From contig NZ_CP127173.1 of assembly GCF_030264295.1 (NCBI RefSeq), positions 379,501 through 443,500 on the forward strand: DNA of 64,000 nt, given 5' to 3'. This DNA is from Amycolatopsis nalaikhensis (GTDB lineage: Bacteria; Actinomycetota; Actinomycetes; Mycobacteriales; Pseudonocardiaceae). Both the position numbers and the translations under genes were made by a program. Shown here piece after piece: positions 34,726 to 43,719 of this stretch (within the stretch, counting starts at the first letter, position 1; the number at the start of each line of letters is the position of its first letter). The notes below the pieces were generated by a model. The model ran no database searches, had not been told where the DNA came from, and worked only from the letters and a program-made list of their open reading frames with translations.

Positions 34726-37700
34726 TTACTCCAGGACCAGCAGGAGGTCGCCGCCTTCGACCTGCTGGACGGAGTTGATCGCCAGCCTGCCGACGTTGCC
34801 GCCGGCGGACGCGGTGATCGACGCCTCCATCTTCATCGCCTCGATCGTCGCGACCGTGGCACCGGCCTCGACCGTGTCGCCCTCGGCGACCTGCAGGGTG
34901 ACCACGCCCGCGAACGGCGCCGCGACCTGCTTCGGGTTGCCCTTCTCGGCCTTTTCGGTCGCCGGGATGTCCGACGCGATCGACTTGTCGCGGACCTGGA
35001 TCGGCCGCAGCTGGCCGTTCAGCGTCGACATCACCGTGCGGACGCCGCGTTCGTCGGCCTCGCCGATGGCCTCCAGCTCGATGAGCAGCCGCACACCCGG
35101 CTCGAGGTCGACCGAGTACTCCTCGCCCGGCCGCAGCCCGTAGAAGAAGTCCTTGCTGGGTAGCACGGACGTGTCGCCGAAGGCCTCGCGGTGCGCCTCG
35201 AACTCCTTCGTCGGGCCGGGGAACAGCAGCCGGTTGAGCGTCCGGCGCGGTTCCGCGGCCAGCGCGGCACGGTCCTCTTCGGACAGTTCGACGACCGGCT
35301 TCGCCGCCGCGCGGCCTTCGAGGGCCTTGGTGCGGAACGGCTCCGGCCAGCCGCCGGGCGGGTCGCCCAGCTCGCCGCGCAGGAAGCCGATCACCGAGTC
35401 GGGGATGTCGAACTTGTTCGGCTCCGCCTCGAAGTCCTCCGGCGAGACGCCCGCGCCGACGAGGTGCAGCGCGAGGTCGCCGACGACCTTGGACGACGGC
35501 GTCACCTTCACCAGGTGGCCGAGGATCTTGTCGGCCGCCGCGTACATCGCTTCGATGTCCTCGAACCGGTCGCCCAGGCCCAGCGCGATGGCTTGCGTGC
35601 GCAGGTTCGACAGCTGCCCGCCGGGGATTTCGTGGTGGTAGACGCGCCCGGTCGGCGACGCCAGTCCCGCCTCGAACGGCGCGTAGATCTTGCGCACGCT
35701 CTCCCAGTACGGCTCCAGGTCACCGATCGCCTGCAGGTCGAGCCCCGTGGTGCGGGCGGAGTGGTCGGTGGCCGCCACGATCGACGACAGCGACGGCTGC
35801 GACGTCGTGCCCGCCATCGACGACACCGCGCCGTCGACCGCGTCCGCGCCCGCGTTGATCGCCGCGAGGTAGGTGGCCAGCTGGCCGCCCGCGGTGTCGT
35901 GGGTGTGGATGTGCACCGGCAGGTCGAACTCCTTGCGCAGCGCGGTGACCAGCTTGGTCGCCGCGGGCGCGCGCAGCAGCCCGGCCATGTCCTTGATCGC
36001 CAGGACGTGCGCCCCGGCACCGACGATCTGCTCGGCCAGCTTGAGGTAGTAGTCGAGCGTGTAGAGCTTCTCGCCCGGGTCCGACAGGTCCGAGGTGTAG
36101 CAGAGCGCCACCTCGGCGACGGCGGAGCCGGTCTCGCGCACGGCTTCGATGGCCGGGCGCATCTGCTCGACGTCGTTGAGCGCGTCGAAGATCCGGAAGA
36201 TGTCGATGCCGGTCTTCGTGGCCTCCTGGACGAACGCGTGCGTCACCTCGGTCGGGTACGGCGTGTACCCGACGGTGTTGCGCCCGCGCAGCAGCATCTG
36301 CAGGCAGATGTTCGGCACGGCCTCACGCAGCGCGGCGAGGCGCTCCCACGGGTCCTCGGCGAGGAACCGCAGCGCGACGTCGTAGGTCGCGCCGCCCCAG
36401 CATTCGAGGGAAAGCAGCTCGGGCAGCGTGTTCGCGACGACCGGCGCCACCGCGAGGAGGTCCTTCGTGCGCACGCGCGTGGCGAGCAGCGACTGGTGCG
36501 CGTCGCGGAACGTCGTGTCCGTGACGCCGATGTGCGGCGACTTCCGCAGCCACTCCGCGAACCCGGCCGGGCCCAGCTCGACGAGCTTCTGCTTCGACCC
36601 CGGCGCGGGCTGCGCGTCCTTGGCCAGCTTCGGCAGCTTGAGCGTGGCGTCCGGGGTCTTCGGGCGCTCGCCGTGCGGCTTGTTGACCGTCTGGTCGGCG
36701 AGATAGGTCAGCAGCCGCGTACCGCGGTCGGCGGACTGCCGCGCGGTGAGCAGCTGCGGGCGCTCCTCGATGAACGACGTCGTGACGCGCCCGGCGCGGA
36801 AGTCCTCGTCGTCGAGGACGGCCTGCAGGAACGGGATGTTCGTGGCGACACCGCGGATCCGGAACTCGGCGACGGCGCGGCGCGCGCGGCCGACGGCGGT
36901 CTTGAAGTCGCGGCCGCGGCAGGTGAGCTTCACCAGCAGCGAGTCGAAGTGGGCGCTGATCTCGGTGCCGGAGAAGGCGGTGCCGCCGTCGAGCCGGATG
37001 CCCGAGCCGCCCGGCGAGCGGTAGGCGGAGATCATCCCGGTGTCCGGGCGGAAGCCGTTGGCGGGGTCTTCGGTGGTGATGCGGCACTGCAGCGCGGCGC
37101 CGCGCAGGTAGACCTTGTCCTGGCTCAGGCCGAGGTCGGCCAGGGTCTCGCCGGAGGCGATCCGCAGCTGCGACTGCACGAGGTCGACGTCGGTGACCTC
37201 TTCGGTGACCGTGTGCTCGACCTGGATGCGCGGGTTCATCTCGATGAAGACGTGGTTGCCGCGCTTGTCGAGCAGGAACTCGACGGTGCCGGCGTTGCGG
37301 TAGCCGATCTGCCGGGCGAACTTGACCGCGTCGGCGCAGATGCGGTCGCGCAGCTCGGGGTCGAGGTTCGGCGCCGGGGCCAGCTCGACGACCTTCTGGT
37401 GGCGCCGCTGCACCGAGCAGTCGCGCTCGAAGAGGTGGATGACGTTGCCCTCACCGTCGGCGAGGATCTGCACCTCGATGTGCCGCGGCTCGACGACGGC
37501 CTTCTCGAGGAAGACGGTCGGGTCGCCGAAGGCGGACTCGGCCTCGCGCGCCGCGGCCTCGATGGACTCGCGCAGCTGGGCGGGGTCTTCGACGCGCCGC
37601 ATGCCGCGCCCGCCACCACCCGCGACGGCCTTGACGAACACCGGGAACCCGAGGTCCTCGGCGGCCGCGACGAGCGCGTCGACGTCGCTGGACGGCTCGG

Positions 37701-38103
37701 ACGACCCGAGCACCGGCACCCCGGCCTCGCGCGCGGCCTTGACCGCGCGGGCCTTGTTACCGGTGAGTTCGAGGATCTCGGCGCTCGGCCCGACGAAGGT
37801 GATCCCCGCTTCTTCGCACGCGCGCGCGAGGTCGGGGTTCTCCGAGAGGAAGCCGTAGCCGGGGTAGACGGCGTCGGCCCCCGCCTTCTTCGCGGCGGCG
37901 ACGATCTCGTCGACCGAGAGGTAGGCGCGCACGGGATGACCGGGTTCGCCGATCTCGTACGCCTCGTCGGCCTTCAGCCGGTGCAGGGAGTTGCGGTCTT
38001 CGTGCGGAAACACGGCGACGGTCCCCGCGCCCAGTTCGTAGCCGGCGCGGAACGCTCGGATCGCGATCTCCCCGCGGTTGGCCACCAGCACCTTGCGGAA
38101 CAT
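34726..38103 (-). CDS. pyc: Pyruvate carboxylase
   Basis: 1125-residue biotin enzyme that makes oxaloacetate from pyruvate, bicarbonate and ATP (anaplerosis). Order of domains: biotin carboxylase (residues 1-450, MFRKVLVANRGEIAIRAFRA; ATP-grasp loop GGGGRGMRRV), carboxyltransferase (about 530-800, FRDAHQSLLATRVRTKDLL; metal-binding HIHTHDTAGG), allosteric/tetramer region, and C-terminal biotinyl domain with the target lysine in EAMKMEAS near residue 1091. Single polypeptide of normal length. Follows rsmD-coaD in mycobacteria; here 26 kb of other genes intervene. Confidence 0.98.
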   Translation of the reverse strand: MFRKVLVANRGEIAIRAFRAGYELGAGTVAVFPHEDRNSLHRLKADEAYEIGEPGHPVRAYLSVDEIVAAAKKAGADAVYPGYGFLSENPDLARACEEAGITFVGPSAEILELTGNKARAVKAAREAGVPVLGSSEPSSDVDALVAAAEDLGFPVFVKAVAGGGGRGMRRVEDPAQLRESIEAAAREAESAFGDPTVFLEKAVVEPRHIEVQILADGEGNVIHLFERDCSVQRRHQKVVELAPAPNLDPELRDRICADAVKFARQIGYRNAGTVEFLLDKRGNHVFIEMNPRIQVEHTVTEEVTDVDLVQSQLRIASGETLADLGLSQDKVYLRGAALQCRITTEDPANGFRPDTGMISAYRSPGGSGIRLDGGTAFSGTEISAHFDSLLVKLTCRGRDFKTAVGRARRAVAEFRIRGVATNIPFLQAVLDDEDFRAGRVTTSFIEERPQLLTARQSADRGTRLLTYLADQTVNKPHGERPKTPDATLKLPKLAKDAQPAPGSKQKLVELGPAGFAEWLRKSPHIGVTDTTFRDAHQSLLATRVRTKDLLAVAPVVANTLPELLSLECWGGATYDVALRFLAEDPWERLAALREAVPNICLQMLLRGRNTVGYTPYPTEVTHAFVQEATKTGIDIFRIFDALNDVEQMRPAIEAVRETGSAVAEVALCYTSDLSDPGEKLYTLDYYLKLAEQIVGAGAHVLAIKDMAGLLRAPAATKLVTALRKEFDLPVHIHTHDTAGGQLATYLAAINAGADAVDGAVSSMAGTTSQPSLSSIVAATDHSARTTGLDLQAIGDLEPYWESVRKIYAPFEAGLASPTGRVYHHEIPGGQLSNLRTQAIALGLGDRFEDIEAMYAAADKILGHLVKVTPSSKVVGDLALHLVGAGVSPEDFEAEPNKFDIPDSVIGFLRGELGDPPGGWPEPFRTKALEGRAAAKPVVELSEEDRAALAAEPRRTLNRLLFPGPTKEFEAHREAFGDTSVLPSKDFFYGLRPGEEYSVDLEPGVRLLIELEAIGEADERGVRTVMSTLNGQLRPIQVRDKSIASDIPATEKAEKGNPKQVAAPFAGVVTLQVAEGDTVEAGATVATIEAMKMEASITASAGGNVGRLAINSVQQVEGGDLLLVLE

Positions 38104-38236
38104 GCCCGGTCCTTCCCGTATGGATCGGTAAGTCAACGCACGTTACCCGGTTCTTCCCGCTCTGCGGGAGTTCCGTCCCGAGTGATGGACATCATGCGTC
38201 GCGGAAGGTTCGCCGGAGTGCCGTCGGGGCAGCCTG

Positions 38237-39133
38237 TCAGGATCCGGGCGGCGCGTAAAGGAGCCGGTTGGCGGTGCCCTCCGGAACGCCCTTGAGCGCG
38301 TCCGTCGTGGCCGCCTGGACCAGGGCTTCGTCGACCTGAGCAGGGGTTGCTTCGGGGTGCTGAGCCCGGTAGAGGGCGGCCACCCCGGCCGCGAACGCCG
38401 CCGCCATGGACGTGCCCGACTCCGGGCCCGCGCCGGTGCCGCCCGCGATCGGGCCGGGGACGTCGACGCCGGGGGCGTAGAGGTCGACGTCCTGGCCGAA
38501 GTTCGACGCCTTGTCCGGCTGGTCCTGGGCGTCGGTCGCCCCGACGGTGAGGGCCTCGGCGACCCGCCCCGGCGAGAACCCGCTGGCATCGGCCGTCTCG
38601 CTGCCCGCCGGGACGGCGATGGGGACGACGGCCGCGAGCCGCTTGACGGCGGCGTCGAGCTGGTCGTTCGGGACGCCACCGATGCCGAGCACGGCGACGG
38701 CGGGCTGCTGGGCGTTCTGCGCGACCCAGTCGATCCCGGCGATGATCTGGTCGGTGGCGCCACCGCCGTCCTTGTCGAGCACGCGCACCGGAACGATCTG
38801 CGCGCCCTTCGCGACGCCGTAGTCCTTGCCGGCGGCGATCCCGGCGAGGCGGGTGCCGTGGCCGTTGGTGTCGGAGGTGTCGGAGCCGCCGTTGAGGAAG
38901 TCCCGCCCGGGCGCGACGCGGCCTTGGAAGTCGGGGTGCTTGGCGTCGACACCGCTGTCGATGACGTAGACGGTGACGCCCGAGGCGTCGGTGGCGTAGT
39001 GGTAGGCGTGGTCGAGCCCGGCGCGCTGGTCGATCCGGTCGAGACCCCAGCTGGGCGGGGCGGGCTGCACGCTACCGGCCGCCGTCTGCCCGGCGAGCAC
39101 GGCCGCCGCCGCCACTGCTGTCAGCGTGTTCAT
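38237..39133 (-). CDS. Subtilase (S8)-family protein lacking the oxyanion asparagine
   Basis: 298-residue secreted protein: signal peptide (about 1-22), then directly the catalytic domain with no I9 propeptide. The triad is present: Asp59 in VYVIDSGVD, His92 in NGHGTRLAG, Ser242 in ESGTSMAAAFAAG. The usual oxyanion-hole asparagine (AAGN) is Ser178 in PAGSETADAS, and the substrate-binding SLGG is GIGG. The enzyme may therefore be weak or inactive. It lies 37 bases after the caspase-like gene on the same strand, so the two may be co-expressed. Confidence 0.87.
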   Translation of the reverse strand: MNTLTAVAAAAVLAGQTAAGSVQPAPPSWGLDRIDQRAGLDHAYHYATDASGVTVYVIDSGVDAKHPDFQGRVAPGRDFLNGGSDTSDTNGHGTRLAGIAAGKDYGVAKGAQIVPVRVLDKDGGGATDQIIAGIDWVAQNAQQPAVAVLGIGGVPNDQLDAAVKRLAAVVPIAVPAGSETADASGFSPGRVAEALTVGATDAQDQPDKASNFGQDVDLYAPGVDVPGPIAGGTGAGPESGTSMAAAFAAGVAALYRAQHPEATPAQVDEALVQAATTDALKGVPEGTANRLLYAPPGS

Positions 39134-39170
39134 GATCGCCGTGGTACCCCGGCGGTGAGCGGACGACAAC

Positions 39171-41435
39171 TCAGGGTTGTCGCCCGTTCGGCTGATTCCG
39201 CCGGAGCCGCACGGCCAGGACGACGGTGTCGACGGCCAGCAAAGCGAGCCCGGCGACGGCGAACGCCTGCCCGGCGTAGGTGAGCGAGGAGTGCTCGAAG
39301 AGGCTGGCGAAGGTGGGCGCGAGCACGCCCGCCAGCCCGATGGTCCCGGTGGCGAGCACGGCGCACCCGGCCACCCGTGGGCGCAGGACGGCCGCGAAGA
39401 CGGGCAGGGCGACGGCGATGACCGCGCCGAGGAGGAAGTAGGCCGCGGCCCGTCCGGCGTCGCTTTCGTCGTAGGAGACGAGTTCGCCGAGCTGGACGAC
39501 CCACCCGCCGGCGACGACCACGCCCAGCGCGACGGCCACCCAGGCTTCCCAGCCGGTCACCTTGCCGGCGCCGAGGCCGGAGTTCCGGCGCAGGGCGGCG
39601 AACGCGAAGGCGGCGGCGACGACCAAGGCGACGTGGGCGAGGAGCTGGAAGTAGAAGCCCGCGTCGAGGTCGGAGTCGCCGTCTTGGGCGAGGGTGACGA
39701 CTTCGCCGAGGAAGCGGAGCAGGCCGAAGAGGGCGGCGAAGCCGGTGCCGAGGAGCAGGGCCGGGCCGAGGAGGCGGCGAGTGCTCGGGGCGAGGGTGAG
39801 GATCCCGGCGAGGGCGGCGCAGGCCGCGACGAGGATGACGAAGACGGGCATGCCGGGCCGGTAGTCGAAGAGGGTGTATTCGTCGTAGCGGTAGTGCAGG
39901 CCCAGGCCGATGACAGCGAAGACGGCCCCGGCGACGGCGATGATCCCGGCGGCCCCGGCGACGGGATCCGCCGGGCCGGTCGCGATCGGGGCGGCTGCCG
40001 GTTCGGCCACCACGATCGGCTCGGGGGTCTCATCGACGGCATCCGCCGATTCCGGTATGGCTTCCGCCGCCACCAAGCGCTCCGGCTCCGGCTCCGCACG
40101 CTTCTGGGGCGCGGCCTCCACCGCGCCCGGCGCCGGTTCGATGCTCGCCGGTGTGGTGTCGGCCGCCGCCTTCGATTCGGGCGGTGCGACCGGCTCCTCC
40201 TCCACCGCCGGGAGCGCCTCGATCTCCACCGCGACCACCGCGTCCCCGGTCGGCCCGGTCACCACGAGCTTCCCCCGCCTCACCCCCGCCTCCCCGGCCG
40301 TGACCGAAAGCTCCGCCCCACCGGCCGTCTCCACCGCCCGGATCCACGCGTGCGACGGCTCGAACCGCACCTCGCGCGCCACCGGCGGACCGAGCGTCCG
40401 CACCACCGCCGTCGCGACCGAACCCGCCCCGGCCGACAGGCGGACCGTCGTCGCGTCCGTCCGCACCAACGCCGATCCCAACGCCTCCGAGGCCGCCGCC
40501 GCGATGTGCTGGATGTCCGTCGATGCCATTCCCCGCAACGCCTCGAACGCCCCCATCGCCACCGCGAGGTTGTCGCTCGACAGCCGTCTGCGCAGCTCCG
40601 CCACCGCTCCCAGCCTCGTGAACGGGTTCTCCGCCGCGATCGCCGCCGACAGGTCCGGCGGGATCGGGGACGGCTTGATGCGCCGTCGCCTGCTCTTCGC
40701 CAGGTACAGCTCGCCCTGCATCTCGATGTCCCGGCTCGGCGTCTGCTTCGGGTTGCGCTCGCGGACCCGGTCGAACAGGAACTCGTACAGCTCGCCCAGC
40801 GCGATCCAGCCGTCCTCGTCGCGGTCCGCCTCGCCCGTTCTCAGCCCCTCCACCAGCGCCGCCGTGAACACCGACGGCTGGGCCGGCTCGTCCGATGCCA
40901 AATGCGCGCCCTCGAACGCGTACTCGATCGAGTTCGACGCCGTGATGACCGCCCGGCCGCGGCCGCCGCGGAAGCTGTCCAGCACGTTCGCGTCGCCCGA
41001 CGCCCGCACCGCCACGCCCTCGCCGAACGCCCCGCCGTAGCAGCAGTCCAGCAGCAGCACGATGCTGCGCGAGCGGCTCTGCCGGATGCACTGCTGCACG
41101 AAGTGCGCGGGCACGGCCGTCGACCCGAGCCGGTCGGGACGCGTGTTGCGGGCGGCGAAGAACAGCTGTCCCGTCCCGTCCTTCAAGCCGTGGCAGGAAA
41201 AGTGCAGCAGCAGGACGTCGTCGGGGCGGCCCTCGGCGCACAGGTCCTCGACCTCCGCCTGCACGACGTGCGCGGTCTCGTTGCGCACCACCCGGACGTC
41301 GAAGTCGCTGATCGCCCGGTCCGAAAGCACCCCCGCCAGGGCGTCGGCGTCCGCCGCGGGGGAGCCCAGCCGCTGCAACCCCGCGTTGTCGTACTCGCCG
41401 TTGGCGACGATCAACGCCCGCCTCCGCCCGGCCAT
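39171..41435 (-). CDS. Membrane-anchored caspase-like (peptidase C14) protein with EF-hand loop
   Basis: 754 residues. N-terminal caspase-like domain (1-~230): MAGRRRALIVANGEYDN, catalytic His in LLHFSCHGL (near 80), catalytic Cys in LLLDCCYGGAF (near 130). A 12-residue loop DRDEDGWIALGE (about 202-213) fits the canonical EF-hand calcium pattern at positions 1, 3, 5, 6, 8 and 12. A HEAT-like helical segment and an Ig/BACON-like beta region follow (RFEPSHAWIRAVETAGGAEL), then a Pro/Ala/Glu-rich linker and eight transmembrane helices. The protease faces the cytoplasm by lack of a signal peptide. Substrate unknown. Confidence 0.85.
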   Translation of the reverse strand: MAGRRRALIVANGEYDNAGLQRLGSPAADADALAGVLSDRAISDFDVRVVRNETAHVVQAEVEDLCAEGRPDDVLLLHFSCHGLKDGTGQLFFAARNTRPDRLGSTAVPAHFVQQCIRQSRSRSIVLLLDCCYGGAFGEGVAVRASGDANVLDSFRGGRGRAVITASNSIEYAFEGAHLASDEPAQPSVFTAALVEGLRTGEADRDEDGWIALGELYEFLFDRVRERNPKQTPSRDIEMQGELYLAKSRRRRIKPSPIPPDLSAAIAAENPFTRLGAVAELRRRLSSDNLAVAMGAFEALRGMASTDIQHIAAAASEALGSALVRTDATTVRLSAGAGSVATAVVRTLGPPVAREVRFEPSHAWIRAVETAGGAELSVTAGEAGVRRGKLVVTGPTGDAVVAVEIEALPAVEEEPVAPPESKAAADTTPASIEPAPGAVEAAPQKRAEPEPERLVAAEAIPESADAVDETPEPIVVAEPAAAPIATGPADPVAGAAGIIAVAGAVFAVIGLGLHYRYDEYTLFDYRPGMPVFVILVAACAALAGILTLAPSTRRLLGPALLLGTGFAALFGLLRFLGEVVTLAQDGDSDLDAGFYFQLLAHVALVVAAAFAFAALRRNSGLGAGKVTGWEAWVAVALGVVVAGGWVVQLGELVSYDESDAGRAAAYFLLGAVIAVALPVFAAVLRPRVAGCAVLATGTIGLAGVLAPTFASLFEHSSLTYAGQAFAVAGLALLAVDTVVLAVRLRRNQPNGRQP

Positions 41436-41488
41436 ACCAGCAGGAGACGCCTCCGCGCCCGCTACGGCAAGCGGCCGAACGGGCGCAC

Positions 41489-42625
41489 CTACTCGGCGGC
41501 GGACGCGTAAATGGTTTCCTGCCCGTTCAGGCAGACGACGGCGTCGAACGCGGCGGCGACGTCGACCGGGACCGCCATGTGGGCGTGCCGGATGCTCGAC
41601 GCCGCCGGGCGCGCGACCACGCACGGCGCCCGGTCCGCCAGCAGTGCCTCGACGCTGCCCTCCGCGGGTTCTTCGAGCTTCTGCTCGAACATGCGGAACC
41701 CGAGCCGCCCGGCCTCGTCCGGGACCAGTCCGGTCGTCGTGCCCGACACGGCCGTGAGCGCCAGCGCGAAGTACTTCTCCCCCAGCTCCGCGGCCAGATG
41801 CGTGCCCGCCGACGGCGCCGTCATGCCCGGCATCGGCGAGAACGGCACGCGCTGGAGGTGTCCGTTGTGGAGCATCAGGACGATCTTCTCGCCCGGGTGC
41901 AGGCGACGCAGCAACCGCACGGTCGCCGCCATGTACGTGTCCCGCGACGAACTCTGCGGCTCGGGCGCGCGGCCCGCCATCAGCGCGTCCAGCTCACGCA
42001 GGTAGAGGTCGACGCGCAGGGCGCCCGCCGCGTGGTGCGCGGCGACGTCGCCGTAGCCGAGCGCCTCGACGTGTCCTTTGAGGACGGTCAACGCGGTCGT
42101 CGCCGCGTCCCGCGCCTCGACGCTCATCTCCTTGTACCGCGCGGGCGCGACCGCGCTGCTGACCGACGCGTACGGCTCGACCGCCGCCAATGCCGTGTCC
42201 ACAAGGGACACGTTCGCCGGGTCCACGCGCAGGGCGCACTCCCGCACCGCCTCCAGCGCGGGCACCGGCGATCCCGCCGAGCTCGGCACGTCGAGGCCGT
42301 AAAACCGGACGTCGCCGCGCTCGCGCAGCCAGGTCAGCATCCCGCGCACCTCGGCCGAGTCGCCGAGGCCGAACGTGAAGCCGTCGCGGGCCACGTCGGC
42401 GACGTCGCCGGGGCCGCCGCGCAGCCACGCGTCGACCCGGTGGCCCTCCGGGAAGCCGCCCTCGAACCCGAGGACGGTGAACCCGCGCTCGGCGACGAGG
42501 TGGCGCAGCAGCCGGTCGCGCAGCGCGGAGAACTCGCGGATGTGATGGTTGTTCTCGCCGATCGCGACGACTTCGGCGTCGCCGATCAGCTCGGCGATCT
42601 CGGTGACGGCGAGGGTTTCTGCCAT
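41489..42625 (-). CDS. Erythromycin-esterase-like family protein
   Basis: 378 residues of the erythromycin esterase (EreA-like) fold. Conserved pieces are VAIGENNHHIREF, GFEGGFPEGHRVDAWL and IVLMLHNGHLQRV, giving the His/Glu/His residues of the hydrolytic site. Relatives hydrolyse macrolide lactones or act on unknown esters; the sequence does not identify the substrate. It is divergent from a TetR regulator, with 31 bases between the starts, so the regulator probably controls it. Confidence 0.85.
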   Translation of the reverse strand: MAETLAVTEIAELIGDAEVVAIGENNHHIREFSALRDRLLRHLVAERGFTVLGFEGGFPEGHRVDAWLRGGPGDVADVARDGFTFGLGDSAEVRGMLTWLRERGDVRFYGLDVPSSAGSPVPALEAVRECALRVDPANVSLVDTALAAVEPYASVSSAVAPARYKEMSVEARDAATTALTVLKGHVEALGYGDVAAHHAAGALRVDLYLRELDALMAGRAPEPQSSSRDTYMAATVRLLRRLHPGEKIVLMLHNGHLQRVPFSPMPGMTAPSAGTHLAAELGEKYFALALTAVSGTTTGLVPDEAGRLGFRMFEQKLEEPAEGSVEALLADRAPCVVARPAASSIRHAHMAVPVDVAAAFDAVVCLNGQETIYASAAE

Positions 42626-42656
42626 ACTGGGCACACTAACGCAACAGGAGTAGCAG

Positions 42657-43271
42657 TTGGCAACCGAGTTTTCCGGGACGAAACGACCGGGCGGCCGCAC
42701 CGAGCGGACCCGCCTCGCCGCGCTGAACGCCACCCTGGAGCTGCTCGGGGAGCGCGGGTACGCGGAGCTGACCGTCGAGGCGGTCGCCGACCGCTCGGGC
42801 GTGCACAAGACGACGCTCTACCGCCGCTGGGAGTCCGCCGAAGGCCTGGTCGCGGCGGCCCTGCTGATGGGCACCGAGCAGGAGTGGACGGCGCCGGACA
42901 CCGGGTCGCTCGAGGGCGACCTGCGCGAGGTCAACCTGGAGCTGGTGCACTACTTCACCTCGCCGGGCGAGCGCGAGCTGCCGACGGCGTCGATCTCGGC
43001 GGCGTTCCTCTCCGCCCGCGCCGCGGACGCCCTGCGCGAGTTCTACGTCGACCGCCACGCCCGGTCGGCGGCGATCGTCGAGCGAGCCGTCGACCGCGGC
43101 GAGGTCCCGGCGGGCACGGACAGCGTCGAGGTCGTGCGCGTGGCCTGCGGGCCGATCTTCTACCGCCTGTTCGTCTCCCGCGAAGGCGTCACGCCGCGGG
43201 ACGCGGGCATCGCCGCCGCGGCGGCCGCGGCGGCCGCCCGAGCCGGGGTGTTCACGGCAACGGACGGCTGA
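42657..43271 (+). CDS. TetR-family transcriptional regulator
   Basis: 204 residues. TTG start at 42657 (preceded by CAGGAG); the helix-turn-helix is LTVEAVADRSGVHKTTLYRRW. The C-terminal ligand domain ends with an alanine-rich helix (AAAAAAAAARAG). It is divergent from the erythromycin-esterase-like gene with a 31-base space, where any operator must overlap both starts; only an imperfect inverted repeat is visible there. Its 3' end overlaps the acetyltransferase gene by 20 bases. Confidence 0.9.
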   Translation: MATEFSGTKRPGGRTERTRLAALNATLELLGERGYAELTVEAVADRSGVHKTTLYRRWESAEGLVAAALLMGTEQEWTAPDTGSLEGDLREVNLELVHYFTSPGERELPTASISAAFLSARAADALREFYVDRHARSAAIVERAVDRGEVPAGTDSVEVVRVACGPIFYRLFVSREGVTPRDAGIAAAAAAAAARAGVFTATDG

Positions 43272-43719
43272 ACCGCCGTTCCTCCAGCGTGACGCGCCCG
43301 TCGTCGACCGTCTCGGTCTGGGTGACGCCGTCGTCCACCCAGCCCTGCCGGATGTAGAAGGCCTTCGCGCGCTCGTTCGTCGCCAGCACCCACAGGACGG
43401 CCCGGTCCCCGGACAGGTCCGCGACGACGCGGTCGTGCAGCGCCCGGCCGAGGCCGCGGCCCCAGTACTCCGGCAGCAGGTAGAGCGCGTAAAGGCGCCC
43501 GTCGCCGTACGCGGCGAACCCCGCGATGACGCCGTCTTCCTCGGCGACCAGCACCCGGCCGCCGTCGCCGATGAGCCGAGCCCACGACGCCGCGCGCGAC
43601 TCCGCGGAGAGCCCAGCGAGGAAGTCGTCCGGGATCAGCCCCGCGTAGGCGGCCCGCCACGATGCCACGTGGACCTCGCCGATCGCGCCGGCGTCGGCGA
43701 CCGTGGCCGGGCGGATCAA
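43252..43719 (-). CDS. GNAT-family N-acetyltransferase
   Basis: 155 residues. The acetyl-CoA-binding motif is LYLLPEYWGRGLGRALHDRV, with the last beta-strand in FYIRQGWVDDG. TTG start overlaps the recG stop (TTGA), so it is translated with recG. Substrate unknown. Confidence 0.88.
   Translation of the reverse strand: MIRPATVADAGAIGEVHVASWRAAYAGLIPDDFLAGLSAESRAASWARLIGDGGRVLVAEEDGVIAGFAAYGDGRLYALYLLPEYWGRGLGRALHDRVVADLSGDRAVLWVLATNERAKAFYIRQGWVDDGVTQTETVDDGRVTLEERRFSRPLP

Noticed and set aside
35191..38295. 1034-residue open frame on the plus strand
   Set aside because: Antisense to pyruvate carboxylase, low-complexity composition, no domain.
42626..42656. TetR operator between the two divergent genes
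   Set aside because: Only an imperfect inverted repeat is visible in the 31 bases, too weak to annotate as a site.
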